The position numbers and the translations under genes were made by a program. DNA of 64,000 nucleotides from NCBI GenBank assembly GCA_900104855.1, contig FNSS01000001.1:4898001-4962000 (forward strand), given 5' to 3'. This stretch comes from Rhizobiales bacterium GAS188 (GTDB lineage Bacteria; Pseudomonadota; Alphaproteobacteria; Rhizobiales; Beijerinckiaceae). Positions 1 to 8,917 of this stretch are shown here, piece after piece (positions within the stretch are counted from its first letter, which is position 1; each line of letters starts with the position of its first letter). A model generated the notes under the pieces. It made no database searches and was not told where the DNA came from. It saw only the letters and a list, made by a program, of their open reading frames with translations.

Positions 1-1875
1 GTTGCCATCGACGAGTTGCGCCTCGCTCAGGCGTGGAAGGGAGAAGCGTTGCTGGTGCGCCGCGAGCGCGGGGCGGCGATCGACGAGCAGCCGTTCTCGC
101 TGGGTTGGCTCGCGCATCTTGTCCTGCGCGAGCGCAGGAACCTTCGCGAGGTCGTCATTGCGTCGCTGACGCTGAGTGTGCTGCAGATCCTCCCGCCGTT
201 TCTGGTGATGATCGCCATCGACAAGGTGCTCACGCACCAGAGCATGTCGACGCTCGGGATGATTGGGCTGATCCTGGCGCTTGCGACCGCATATGAGACC
301 CTTCTGGGCTATGCCCGCCGCGAGATCGTCGAGGTGATGTCGACGCGGCTCGACGCGCGCCTCAACCTGCATGTCTTCCGCCGGCTATTGGCGCTGCCGA
401 TCGACTTCTTCGAGCGCACGCCGACCGGCGAGTCGACCCATAAGGTGTCGCAGATCTTCAAGATCCGCGATTTCCTCACGGGCAAATTGGTCAGCACCTT
501 CCTCGACGTGTTCACGCTCGTGATCCTGCTGCCCTTCCTCTTCTGGATGAGCGCCACGCTCGCCTGGATGGTGCTGGCGGCCTCGGTCGCGGTCGCCTTG
601 ATGGTCTTTGCCTTCCTGCCGGCAATCGCACGGGTCTGGGCGAGGCTCATCGTGGCCGAGAACAAGAAAGGCGCAGTGCTGGTCGAGAGCGTGCATGGCA
701 TGCGGACCATCAAGTCGCTGGCGATCGAGAATGCCCGCAAGCAGGAATGGGACGAGCGCGTTGCCGAGGCCGGGCAGGCGCGCCTCGATGCCGGCCGGAT
801 TTCCAATTGGGCGCAGACGCTGGTGACGCCGATCGAGCGCTTCATCGATCGCGGCGTGCTCTTGATCGGCGCCTACGTGATCCTGACGATGCCGAGCGGG
901 ACGACGGGCATCACGGCCGGAAGCCTCATCGCCTTCATGCTGCTCGGCACGCGTGTCGCGAGCCCGCTCATCGGCATGGCCAAGCTGATGCAGGACATCC
1001 AGGAAGTGCGCACCTCGGTATCGCAAGTGGCCGACGTGCTCAATCATCCGACCGAGACTGCCGCGGCCCGCGGCGGCCTGCGTCCCAGGTTCGCCGGCGC
1101 CATCACCTTCGACGAGGTGACCTTCAGCTATCCGGGCACCAAGGCCACGGTATTGGAGCGGGTCAGCTTCGAGGTGCCGGCCGGCACCATGCTTGGCCTC
1201 GTCGGTCGCAGCGGCTCCGGCAAATCGACCATCACGCGGCTGCTGCAAGGCATCAATCGCGACTACAGCGGCTATTTGAAGATCGACGGCTCGGATCTGC
1301 GCGAGATCAACCTCACGCATCTGCGGCGCAGCTTCGGCGTCGTGCTGCAGGACAACTTCCTGTTCCGCGGCAGCGTGCGCGACAACATCGTCGCCGGCCG
1401 GCCGGGCCTGACCCTGGAGGACACCGTGCGCGCTGCCCGGCTGGCCGGCGCGGAGGAGTTCATCGAACGTCTGCCCCGCGGCTACGAGACCTGGATCGAG
1501 GAGGGATCGGCCAATCTCTCCGGCGGGCAGCGGCAGCGCCTGGCGATCGCCAGGGCGCTGGTCGCCGATCCGCGCATCCTGATCCTGGACGAGGCGACGA
1601 GCGCGCTCGACCCGGAGAGCGAGGCGCTCGTGAACGCAAATCTCATCCGCATCGGCAAGGGACGAACCATGGTCATCGTCTCCCATCGTCTGTCCTCGCT
1701 CGTCGATTGCGACCAGATTCTGGTCATGGAGAAAGGGGCAGCGGTGGATATCGGCCCGCACAGCGAGCTGCTCGAACGCTGCGCGATCTACCGCCAGCTC
1801 TGGGCGCAGCAGCACCGGCACCTCGAAGGCGGAGCGCGGCCCGCGACGCTGAAATCCGTTCCTCAGACGAGTTGA
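1..1875 (+). CDS. Type I secretion system ABC transporter (HlyB/PrtD-like), 5'-truncated by window edge
   Basis: Inner-membrane ATPase/permease of a type I secretion system, which exports an unfolded protein in one step with a membrane-fusion protein and an outer-membrane channel. The reading frame is open back to base 1, so the true start and any N-terminal C39-like domain lie outside. What remains is a six-helix exporter domain (roughly bases 130-1050) followed by a nucleotide-binding domain. Walker A GRSGSGKST lies near base 1206, the signature LSGGQRQR near 1516, Walker B ILILDEATSALD near 1576 and the H-loop His in VSHRLS near 1684. The segment WKGEALLVRR before the first helices resembles the linker after the degenerate peptidase domain in HlyB-type proteins. 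The stop is 5 bases before the adaptor gene, so the two are one operon. The exported substrate is not visible. Confidence 0.9.
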   Translation, partial: VAIDELRLAQAWKGEALLVRRERGAAIDEQPFSLGWLAHLVLRERRNLREVVIASLTLSVLQILPPFLVMIAIDKVLTHQSMSTLGMIGLILALATAYETLLGYARREIVEVMSTRLDARLNLHVFRRLLALPIDFFERTPTGESTHKVSQIFKIRDFLTGKLVSTFLDVFTLVILLPFLFWMSATLAWMVLAASVAVALMVFAFLPAIARVWARLIVAENKKGAVLVESVHGMRTIKSLAIENARKQEWDERVAEAGQARLDAGRISNWAQTLVTPIERFIDRGVLLIGAYVILTMPSGTTGITAGSLIAFMLLGTRVASPLIGMAKLMQDIQEVRTSVSQVADVLNHPTETAAARGGLRPRFAGAITFDEVTFSYPGTKATVLERVSFEVPAGTMLGLVGRSGSGKSTITRLLQGINRDYSGYLKIDGSDLREINLTHLRRSFGVVLQDNFLFRGSVRDNIVAGRPGLTLEDTVRAARLAGAEEFIERLPRGYETWIEEGSANLSGGQRQRLAIARALVADPRILILDEATSALDPESEALVNANLIRIGKGRTMVIVSHRLSSLVDCDQILVMEKGAAVDIGPHSELLERCAIYRQLWAQQHRHLEGGARPATLKSVPQTS

Positions 1876-1880
1876 CCGCC

Positions 1881-3281
1881 ATGGCCAGCAGCACCGCCCT
1901 CATTCCGCTGAGCCCGAGGCAGCAGCGCGCAACGCAGGAGCTGACGTCAGCGGCGCTCCTCGAATACCAATCCCCCACTGCCGCCTTGCTGGCCATGCCG
2001 ATTCGACCCGCGGCACGCAGCATCCTTTGGATCGTGGTCTCGATGGTGGTCGCCGGCGTCGCTGCCTCCGCCCTGATGCCCGTGGACATGAACGTTGCGA
2101 CGCCCGGAAGGGTTGTTTCGCTGCAGCCGACCGTCGTGGTCCAGCCTCTGGAGACCGCGATCGTCCGGGCGATCAACGTCCGTGAGGGACAGGTGGTGCA
2201 TGCAGGCGAGGTATTGGCACGTCTCGATGCAACTTTTTCCGCGGCCGATGCCGGCGCATTGGAGGCGCGGATGCGTAGCTACCAGGCGGAGGTCGACCGG
2301 CTCACTGCGGAATACTCGAATAGCCCCTACCTCCCTTCGACGGCGGATGCGCCGGCTGCTGTGCAGGCAGCGATCTATGGCCAGCGGCAGGCCCAGTACC
2401 GATTCCAGATGGAGAGCTTCGCGCAGAAGATCAGCGGGCTGCAGGCGCAGCTGACGCGGGCCCAGAGCGACGTGAAGGCGTTCGGGGAACGGTTGCAGAT
2501 CGCGATCGAGCTCGAATCGAAGCGCAGGGAGCTCGAGCGCCTGCAGGTCGGAAGCCAGATGAACCGCCTGAGCGCTCAGGACCAGCGTATCGAGATGCAG
2601 CGCAACTTCTCGGACGCTACCGGTAGCGCGGAGCGGGCGGATCGCGACCTGCGCCAGATGATGGCGGATCGCGACAGCTTCCAGCAGCAGTGGAAGACGC
2701 AGATCAGCCAGGAGCTGAACGAGCGAAGCCGGAGCCTCAACGACATCACGGAGAGCTTGCGCAAGGCCACGCTGCGCCATCAGCTCGTCGACTTGCGTGC
2801 CGAAGAGGATGGGGTGGTGCTCACGGTTGCGAAGGTCTCGGTCGGCTCGGTCATGCAGTCGGGCGATCAATTCATCACGCTGGTGCCGGTCAACGCCGCG
2901 ATGGAGGTCGAAGCGCGCATCGCCGGCGCCGATGCCGGTTACGTGCATAATGGGGAAGCCGTCACCATCAAGTTCGACACATTTCCGTTTGTGCAATACG
3001 GCGTAGCGGAAGGCTCGGTGCGAACGGTCAGCGCCGACAGCTTCATCGGCGGGGAAGAGACGCAGCGCGGCAGCGTCGTGAACCAGGGGCCGCAATCTGG
3101 CACCTATTTCAAGGCGCGCATAGCGATAGACGCGATCAAGATGCACGACGTGCCGGGCGGCTTCCAGCTCAAGCCGGGCATGCCGGTGAGTGCCGACATC
3201 CGAGTGGGGCAACACACGATCCTCAGCTACATTTTTGCCCGCGTGCTGCCGATCGGCCTCGAGGGCATGCGGGAACCTTGA
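1881..3281 (+). CDS. HlyD-family membrane fusion protein of type I secretion
   Basis: Periplasmic adaptor (466 aa) that links the ABC exporter to an outer-membrane channel. The ATG at 1881 is chosen because it sits 5 bases after the exporter stop; the frame is open far upstream but that part is antisense-like noise. The protein has a cytoplasmic tail of about 46 residues, one membrane helix (about 47-66, ILWIVVSMVVAGVAASAL), a first lipoyl-like half (about 85-115, with VVVQPLETAIVRAINVREGQ), and a long heptad-rich coiled-coil region (about 125-320). A second lipoyl half (DGVVLTVAKVSVGSVMQSG) and a beta-barrel end (GFQLKPGMPVSADIRVGQ) follow. This order is the family pattern and the length is usual. 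No TolC-type gene is in the window. Confidence 0.92.
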   Translation: MASSTALIPLSPRQQRATQELTSAALLEYQSPTAALLAMPIRPAARSILWIVVSMVVAGVAASALMPVDMNVATPGRVVSLQPTVVVQPLETAIVRAINVREGQVVHAGEVLARLDATFSAADAGALEARMRSYQAEVDRLTAEYSNSPYLPSTADAPAAVQAAIYGQRQAQYRFQMESFAQKISGLQAQLTRAQSDVKAFGERLQIAIELESKRRELERLQVGSQMNRLSAQDQRIEMQRNFSDATGSAERADRDLRQMMADRDSFQQQWKTQISQELNERSRSLNDITESLRKATLRHQLVDLRAEEDGVVLTVAKVSVGSVMQSGDQFITLVPVNAAMEVEARIAGADAGYVHNGEAVTIKFDTFPFVQYGVAEGSVRTVSADSFIGGEETQRGSVVNQGPQSGTYFKARIAIDAIKMHDVPGGFQLKPGMPVSADIRVGQHTILSYIFARVLPIGLEGMREP

Positions 3282-3317
3282 GGGGATAAACAGCAAGACA
3301 GGAGGGCAGGGCCGCGC

Positions 3318-5102
3318 ATGAGCGTCTTCGATCACCTGGTGGCGCCGGTCTCCTTGTCCGCACGGGTTCGGATCGGGCTCGACTTGATCGAACGTGGCGA
3401 GATCGTCAGGGGCTTCCGCCAGCTGGCGCGCTCGGCGCGTGGCGGGCTCGCCGAGGCGCAATACTGGGTCGGTCGCTGCTATCGGGACGCGGTCGGGGTG
3501 CCGGAGAGCCGCGCCGAAGCCGCGCGCTGGCTGGAGAGAGCCGCTTGCCGCGGCCATGCCGAGGCTCAGCACCTGCTGGCAGGCCTGCACCTGCAGGGCG
3601 TGGCTCGCCCGGAGCCTGCGCGTGAGCCGGTCGCCGGCCTCTTCTCGGAGGCGCAATCTGCCGGGCCGGACTATGAGACCGCGCTGCAATGGGCCCGCCG
3701 TGCCGCGCAGAGCGGAATAGCCGAGGCGCAGGCCTTGGTCGGATATATCCTCACTTCAGGCCCCGAGACGCTGCGCAATCCGGTCGAAGCGCAGGATTGG
3801 TATCGGCGCGCCGCGGCTGCGGGTTGCCCGCAAGGTTCTCTTGGTCTCGGCCTGGCGACGCTTTGGGTCGCTCGGGACGTGACCGGTCAACGGAAAGCGG
3901 CAGTTGAGATCCTTAAGGCCGCCTCCGCCGGTTTGCCGACGGCTGTCTACCTGCTGGGAGTCTTGACCGAGTTCGGGATCGGCGTCGCGCAAAACTTCGA
4001 GGCCGCCGCGCAGCTCTACAGCCAGACAGCGGAGAAGGGCGTGCCGGCAGGACAAATGCGCTGGGGTCTCGCCTTGCTCGAGGGGCGTGGCGTCGAGCGC
4101 AACCTCGTCCTCGGCGAGTCCTGGCTGCGACGGGCGGCGCTCGCCGGCGAGGCCCAGGCCGCGGCTTGGGTCGGCTATCTCTATGCGAGGGGTGGTGAGC
4201 TGCCACCCAACTATTCCGAGGCGGCGATCTGGTTCCAACGCGCCGCCGAGCAAGGGCATTTGCCAGCCGCCCGCACGCTTGCGCAGCTTTATTTCGTTGG
4301 CGCTGGTGTGGAGCGCGACCCCGAGCTCGCGAAACACTGGCTTCGCGTGGCGGCGGAGCAGGGCCACAAGGCTTCGCAGGCGGATCTCGCCAACCTCGTG
4401 CTCGCCGGAGGGGCAGGCTCGCAGGATGCGGTCCGCACTCGCCATTGGTTCGAGCGGGCCGCAGATGCGGGCGACCTGGTCGCTGCGTTCAATGTGGGCG
4501 TTTGCCTGGCTGAGGGCGTGGGCGTCGAGCGAGATGATCGAAAGGCGGCGAGGTGGCTCCGGCGGGCGGCGGACGGTGTCCCGAACGCGCAGTACTGGTA
4601 CGGTCGCATGCTGGTCGAAGGGCGGGGCCTGGACGCCGATCCGAAGGAAGGCCGCACCTGGCTCGCGCGCGCAGCCGAGGCTGGTATCGTCGATGCTCGA
4701 GTGGCGCTCGCGGAAATGATGGTGAACGGCCGGGGTGGGACGCGCGACCACAAGGCGGCGCTCGCTCTGTTCGAGGCGGCGGCGTTGCAGGGCCATGTCG
4801 GCGCCATGTTCGCTCTCGGAGCGTTGAATGACGGCGGCCACGACGTTCCGCAGAACCGCGCGGTTGCCCGGCGCTGGTTCCGCGAAGCGGCCGAGCGAGG
4901 ACACCCGCATGCGCAACTGATGCTCGGACGCTATCTCGTTCGCGGTTTGGCTAACATCACCGATCTCGAAGAGGGCCGGCGCTGGTTGGAAGCTGCACAA
5001 GGCGCCGGCGTCGCCGAGGCGGCGCCGGAGCTGGCCAGGCTGCCGCCTGACGGGGCGAGGCTCGCAGCGACAGCAGTAGATACGAGTGCATCCGCGGCTT
5101 GA
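3318..5102 (+). CDS. Sel1-repeat (SLR) protein
   Basis: A 594-residue protein made almost wholly of about 14 tandem Sel1-like repeats of 34-38 residues, each ending in a W-x-x-x-A-A-x-x-G pattern (for example AIWFQRAAEQG, KHWLRVAAEQG, RRWFREAAERG). Such repeats form an alpha-solenoid that binds partner proteins; in rhizobia the Sel1 protein ExoR is a known regulator, but this protein is much longer and shows no clear signal peptide. It starts with an ATG 36 bases after the adaptor gene, behind a GGAGGGCAGGG stretch, so it is likely cotranscribed with the secretion genes. A role as scaffold, regulator or partner of the exported protein is inference from position only. Confidence 0.88.
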   Translation: MSVFDHLVAPVSLSARVRIGLDLIERGEIVRGFRQLARSARGGLAEAQYWVGRCYRDAVGVPESRAEAARWLERAACRGHAEAQHLLAGLHLQGVARPEPAREPVAGLFSEAQSAGPDYETALQWARRAAQSGIAEAQALVGYILTSGPETLRNPVEAQDWYRRAAAAGCPQGSLGLGLATLWVARDVTGQRKAAVEILKAASAGLPTAVYLLGVLTEFGIGVAQNFEAAAQLYSQTAEKGVPAGQMRWGLALLEGRGVERNLVLGESWLRRAALAGEAQAAAWVGYLYARGGELPPNYSEAAIWFQRAAEQGHLPAARTLAQLYFVGAGVERDPELAKHWLRVAAEQGHKASQADLANLVLAGGAGSQDAVRTRHWFERAADAGDLVAAFNVGVCLAEGVGVERDDRKAARWLRRAADGVPNAQYWYGRMLVEGRGLDADPKEGRTWLARAAEAGIVDARVALAEMMVNGRGGTRDHKAALALFEAAALQGHVGAMFALGALNDGGHDVPQNRAVARRWFREAAERGHPHAQLMLGRYLVRGLANITDLEEGRRWLEAAQGAGVAEAAPELARLPPDGARLAATAVDTSASAA

Positions 5103-5183
5103 TGGCGCCGCGATTGCACCCCTCCCCCATACATTGGGCTCGTACGGCGACTTGATAGAGGTTCTTCAGCACAGGAGTCACAG

Positions 5184-5402
5184 ATGAGCGGATGGATGGT
5201 CAAGGTCAGCGACCGCGCAGAACCAACCTCGGTTCGTTTCTTCGCCGCTGCCGAGAGCAGCCCCACGGCCGCCCTTGTTGCGGTTCTAAGGATGGCAAAA
5301 TTGAAACCGTCAAAGGATCGGATCCAGACGTCGGGCCAACTTTCTGATCAAACCCTTGCGCGCCTGAAGATCAAACCGGGACAGGTTCGCGACGTCCTCT
5401 GA
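5184..5402 (+). CDS. Small hypothetical protein (72 aa)
   Basis: Unrecognised short protein beginning MSGWMVKVSDRAEP. It has a good ribosome site (AGGAG eight bases before the ATG) and typical GC-rich codon use, which is why it is kept. No membrane helix, signal peptide or metal motif is visible; the composition is basic and it ends QVRDVL. It lies 81 bases after the Sel1 gene and just before the IS5 element, so it may be the last gene of the secretion operon. Function unknown. The 230 bases between it and the insertion sequence hold no convincing gene. Confidence 0.55.
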   Translation: MSGWMVKVSDRAEPTSVRFFAAAESSPTAALVAVLRMAKLKPSKDRIQTSGQLSDQTLARLKIKPGQVRDVL

Positions 5403-5632
5403 CCCGCCGCCAGAGTTTGCGGCTCGATTTCGAGAGCTGGAGCACATTCCGGCGAAGTAGCCTCCGGATTGCCGCAGCAGATGCGGCAAAACAAAGAACC
5501 AGGACCCCCGGTCCGATTCACTCGGACCGAGGAAAACCGTCGCTGTGCCACGCGCGGTCCCTCCGCATTGCCTGCTCGACGGCCGTGCAGCTGCCATAGT
5601 CGTTTCGCGAGCGTACGAGGTACCTCCTCTTA

Positions 5633-6566
5633 GAGGCTGACTGAAAAAAGAAAGTTGGGTGATTTCAATCTGTTGTGATTCCGTTGGGTTGCGAAGCTCA
5701 AAGGAGATCACGATGGCTTGGACTGAAACCACCCGCGCGCACTATCGGCGCGATGCGTTGCGCTACGCAAGCGATCTTACCGACGCGGAATGGACGTTGA
5801 TCGAGCCGTTTCTGCCGACGGCTTCGAAGGTTGGGCGGCCGAGAAAGACGGACTTGCGCTCGGTGGTGGAGGCGATCCTTTATATGGCGTCGACCGGCTG
5901 CCAATGGCGCGCGATCCCCAAGGATTTTCCGCCCTACTCGACAGTGCAAGGCTACTTCTACGCTTGGTCGCACAAGGGTTTGTTGGCGCACATCAACCAC
6001 ATGCTGGTCATGGCCCTGCGCGAGATGGTCGGGCGAGAGGCCAGCCCCACGGCGGGCGTCATCGATAGCCAGTCGGTGAAGACCGCCGAATGCGGCGGCC
6101 CCAGAGGCTTCGATGCGGGCAAGAAGCTCAAAGGCCGCAAACGCCATATCGTCACCGACACCGAGGGCCATCTGGTCGGCGTGCAGGTTCACCCCGCCGA
6201 TATCCAAGACCGCGACGGCACACCGGACCTGCTGGCGTCGATCCGCTCGCTCTATCCGTGGCTGCGCCATGTCTTCGCCGACGGCGGCTATGCCGGAGAC
6301 AAGCTGCGCGACGCCATGACCACGCTCGGCCAATGGACTTTCGAGATCATCAAACGCTCCGACACCGCCAAGGGGTTCGAACTCCTGCCGCGTCGATGGG
6401 TAGTCGAACGAACCTTCGCTTGGCTCGGCCGATGCCGGCGGCTCGCGAAGGACTTCGAAGCCAGCATCGAGAGCGCCGTCGCTTGGATCCTCATCGCCCA
6501 CATCCGCCGCCTTACAAGAAGGCTGGGGAGAGCGTGAAATGCTGCCAGCCTTTATGAGTCAGACTC
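5633..6566 (+). mobile_element. IS5-family insertion sequence (IS1031/IS427-like), apparently intact
   Basis: A 934-bp element bounded by imperfect terminal inverted repeats: the left end reads GAGGCTGACTGAAAAAAG from 5633, and the right end, read inward on the minus strand from 6566, reads GAGTCTGACTCATAAAGG. Both ends are flanked by TTA (5630-5632 and 6567-6569), the 3-bp TNA-type target duplication typical of part of the IS5 family. It carries one full-length transposase gene. Intact ends, duplication and DDE residues suggest a fairly recent insertion. Confidence 0.9.
5713..6537 (+). CDS. IS5-family DDE transposase
   Basis: A 274-residue transposase. The ATG at 5713 follows AAGGAGATCACG, a strong ribosome site, and gives the usual N-terminus with the segment LTDAEWTLIEPFLP and GRPRKTDLRSVVEAILYMASTG. 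The catalytic triad can be read: Asp118 in VIDSQSVKT, Asp190 in VFADGGYAGD and Glu232 in WVVERTFAWLGRCRRLAKDFE. There is no frameshift, unlike IS5-family members that need programmed frameshifting. The gene fills nearly the whole element, with short non-coding ends. It should be able to mobilise its own element. Confidence 0.94.
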   Translation: MAWTETTRAHYRRDALRYASDLTDAEWTLIEPFLPTASKVGRPRKTDLRSVVEAILYMASTGCQWRAIPKDFPPYSTVQGYFYAWSHKGLLAHINHMLVMALREMVGREASPTAGVIDSQSVKTAECGGPRGFDAGKKLKGRKRHIVTDTEGHLVGVQVHPADIQDRDGTPDLLASIRSLYPWLRHVFADGGYAGDKLRDAMTTLGQWTFEIIKRSDTAKGFELLPRRWVVERTFAWLGRCRRLAKDFEASIESAVAWILIAHIRRLTRRLGRA

Positions 6567-6703
6567 TTATCCTAGAACCGGGGCGTGTTGGACCTTGAGC
6601 TGTTCCTCCATCGAATCGTAGATGACTCGCCGGCGCTGGGGCGGGCGCAGAGAGGGGGGCGACTGCATGTTCACTCACTAAGCTCCTCCGGGGGTTGTCC
6701 AGA

Positions 6704-7462
6704 ATGGGATCGACTGAGACGACGCATGAGCTTCCCTGTGCTCTGACCGAAGACTTTGCCAGGCGGATAGCAGGTCGATCTTCCCGAAAGAAATCGGGTG
6801 ATGGAGAGGTGCGCGTCGTACTCGCCGACAATCATCCCGTCTTTCTGCACGGGCTCTCCGCATTGCTTGGGCAGATGCCGAGCTTCAAGATCCTTGAAAC
6901 CAAGCTCGATGGCGTTTCCGCGCTTCAAAGCATACGCAAATTCGAGCCCGCGATCGCAATTCTCGGTATCTCCATGCCAGGGCTTGCGGGGATCGAGGTG
7001 TTGAAGCAGGTCGGAAAGGAAGGGCTTTCGACCCGGATCGTGCTTCTGATGGCGTTCGCGAGCGACGATGAACTCGTGGCGGCGATCACGAACGGCGCAT
7101 GGGGCATCTTGCCGAAAGAGTTCGGAGCCGATGCCGTTACGGATTGCGTGACAAAAGTTGCCGCCGGAGAGCGCTGGCTGCTGCCTGAGTTGGTTGACCC
7201 GGCCATGAGCCGCGAGGCGCAGCGGCGAATGGAGAATGAAAAGATGGAAGGTCTTCTGACGAACAGAGAATTCGAAATTTCAGTTCTCGTCGCAGAAGGG
7301 CTTTCCAACAAGCATATCGCGCAGCGCGTCGGAATCTCCGAAGGGACCGTCAAGATCCACCTCTGCAACGCCTATAGGAAGCTCGGTGGGATGAACCGGG
7401 CGTCCCTTACGTCCCTTGTCTATCGCTATCACGGTGGGCAACCCCCTGTGCTGAGACAATAG
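6704..7462 (+). CDS. NarL/LuxR-type response regulator with degenerate receiver
   Basis: Two-domain DNA-binding protein of about 252 residues: a receiver domain (about 36-155) and a LuxR helix-turn-helix (about 182-245, LTNREFEISVLVAEGLSNKHIAQRVGI and GTVKIHL). In the receiver the phosphoacceptor position is Gly88 (ILGISMPG where L-D-x-x-M-P-G is expected). The acidic pocket has one Asp (Asp42, ADNHPVF), the switch Thr is not present (LLMAFAS), while Lys138 (LPKE) is kept. It therefore probably works without phosphorylation, through a ligand, a partner or constitutively. The ATG at 6704 is preferred; a TTG three codons upstream is possible and an N-terminal extension of about 30 residues is unusual. 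It starts 138 bases after the IS5 element. No sensor kinase is nearby. The next gene is convergent. Confidence 0.85.
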   Translation: MGSTETTHELPCALTEDFARRIAGRSSRKKSGDGEVRVVLADNHPVFLHGLSALLGQMPSFKILETKLDGVSALQSIRKFEPAIAILGISMPGLAGIEVLKQVGKEGLSTRIVLLMAFASDDELVAAITNGAWGILPKEFGADAVTDCVTKVAAGERWLLPELVDPAMSREAQRRMENEKMEGLLTNREFEISVLVAEGLSNKHIAQRVGISEGTVKIHLCNAYRKLGGMNRASLTSLVYRYHGGQPPVLRQ

Positions 7463-7558
7463 ATCCCGTCCGCGCCCCCACGATTGGATCGGTGAGCGAA
7501 GCGTGTGGGCCGAAATCGCCGGACGGCGGCCGGTCCCGCCATGCGCGCGCGAGCGGCG

Positions 7559-8392
7559 TCAATCGCCGCCTGGCGTCCGGTTGGCGATGCTCGATCTCGC
7601 CCCGATCGGAAAATTGGTGAACTCGGTCAGGGCGTGGTCCTTGTAGCCGAAGATCTTGCCGGTGGTCTTCAGCTTGTCGAGATCGAGCAGCACCACACCC
7701 AAGGTCGGGATGATCTTCTCGCGCCAGATGAAGAGATAGAGATTATCGTCGATCGCATAATAATGGCAGCGATCGACATCCGCGAGGCCCCGCTCGGCGC
7801 CGGCGATGCAGTGCCAGGCATAGCGCTCCTCATTCAGGTAGACATGCTCGTAGAGCTCGCGCGGATTGTAGCGATGCCGGATGCGCAGGCCGACGAGATC
7901 GCGTGTGGGCGCGTGGTGCGGCGCCTGAGGCTTGAAGCTGCCACCGAGGCTCGCCGGACAGATATCGACGGCGACGCCGGTCAGTTCCTGCTGCTTCTGG
8001 GCGCGCCCCAGCAGGCCTTGATGGGATCGCGCCGCGTCCGGCAAGCGTCCGATGACTGCGGTCGCGGCCGATTTCTTGAAGTCGAGCACGAGGCTCACCG
8101 AGGTCGTGGTCGTCTCGCCGGTCTCGACGAAGTCGACGAGAAAGATGCCCGGCCGCGGCTGCGTCGCAAGATAGGCGTGCTCCGTGCCGCTTTCCGCTGC
8201 TGGAGACCGCGCCGACGAGCGACGCAGCAAGCGGTCGCCGACAAAGGAAAGCCGCACGATCTCGCCATCCGCGAAGGCAAGCTCGATGCGGCGCCCCGCA
8301 AGATCGGGCGACGCTTCCAGGATATTGCTGTCCGGCGCGAAGCTTTCGGCAAGCTCGCCGACCGGGATCCAGGCCGCGCTCTCGGCATCCAT
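7559..8392 (-). CDS. moaF: MoaF-like protein
   Basis: A 277-residue soluble protein that resembles MoaF of the Klebsiella monoamine regulon, best in its C-terminal half (RELYEHVYLNEERYAWHC, CHYYAIDDNLYLFIWREKI, GKIFGYKDHALTEFTNFPIG). The family folds as calycin-like barrels; its biochemical role is unsettled despite the molybdenum-cofactor name. No catalytic motif can be named. It shares a divergent promoter region with the split LuxR-type regulator and lies near a copper amine oxidase gene, the same association seen in monoamine (tyramine) use regulons. The symbol rests on recognised sequence features, not on a database search. Confidence 0.72.
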   Translation of the reverse strand: MDAESAAWIPVGELAESFAPDSNILEASPDLAGRRIELAFADGEIVRLSFVGDRLLRRSSARSPAAESGTEHAYLATQPRPGIFLVDFVETGETTTTSVSLVLDFKKSAATAVIGRLPDAARSHQGLLGRAQKQQELTGVAVDICPASLGGSFKPQAPHHAPTRDLVGLRIRHRYNPRELYEHVYLNEERYAWHCIAGAERGLADVDRCHYYAIDDNLYLFIWREKIIPTLGVVLLDLDKLKTTGKIFGYKDHALTEFTNFPIGARSSIANRTPGGD

Positions 8393-8734
8393 GCAGCAAC
8401 TCCTTTCGGGCGAGTGCGGCTGCGCGGGCCTCGCCGGGAGACCGGATCATCGGCCGATCGCCATGCCGGCGAAATCGACCCAATGGTGGATGGGGCAGGG
8501 CGCTGCCCTGGGACCGCGGGCGTCCCGCCCGCTCTTGAGACCGCAAAGCCGGCGCCCCGCTGGGACGAAGGGCGACCGAGACGGTCGCGGTCCCACCGCT
8601 GGCTCGCACTCTCCAGGGGCCAACCGGGGGACTTGCACACGGCAAGCTGCTGACGGATGATCGCGGAGCCGCGAGACCGGGCGGGACGGGAACCGCGGCG
8701 CATGGGTGAGAATGCGGGAAGTGGAGGCGATCTC
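8393..8734. promoter_or_regulatory. Divergent intergenic region (moaF-like / luxR-type) with an inverted repeat
   Basis: A 342-bp gap between the starts of the MoaF-like gene (minus) and the split regulator (plus), so promoters for both should lie here. Inside it, 8509-8518 (TGGGACCGCG) and 8586-8595 (CGCGGTCCCA) form a perfect 10-bp inverted repeat around a GC-rich core that itself contains the short palindrome GCGGGCGTCCCGCCCGC. This looks more like an interspersed repeat than an operator. No confident -35/-10 boxes were recognised. Confidence 0.45.
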
Positions 8735-8917
8735 ATGTTGCTGATCGCTGATCATATCGAGCCGGCCGTCGAACAGGCGATGAACTTCGTCTGCGGCATG
8801 ATGAACGGATCGACCTCGGCCTTTTATCTCGTCTCTCCCGATAGCGAGCCTTATGATTTCGTGCTGCGCAATGTGCAGATGGAGTTCCATCGCCATTATG
8901 TCGAGTCGAGCGCATGA
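8735..8917 (+). pseudogene. N-terminal fragment of a LuxR-type regulator (split gene)
   Basis: Sixty residues from the ATG at 8735 (ribosome site GGAGG 12 bases upstream) to a TGA at 8915-8917. The peptide resembles the start of the N-terminal domain of autoinducer/LuxR-like regulators and ends in HRHYVESSA. The next frame starts inside this stop codon (ATGA) and reads straight on as MNAYDPHSTRRL, which in intact relatives follows directly in one chain. Either the gene has a one-base frameshift (real or a sequence error) or the two halves are made separately by stop-start coupling. Confidence 0.6.

Noticed and set aside
385-1821. A 478-codon open frame on the minus strand opposite the type I ATPase.
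   Set aside because: Same antisense effect; the plus-strand protein has all ABC motifs.
747-1880. A possible long N-terminal extension of the HlyD-type protein.
   Set aside because: The upstream part is an out-of-frame shadow of the ATPase gene; the ATG at 1881 gives the normal length and topology.
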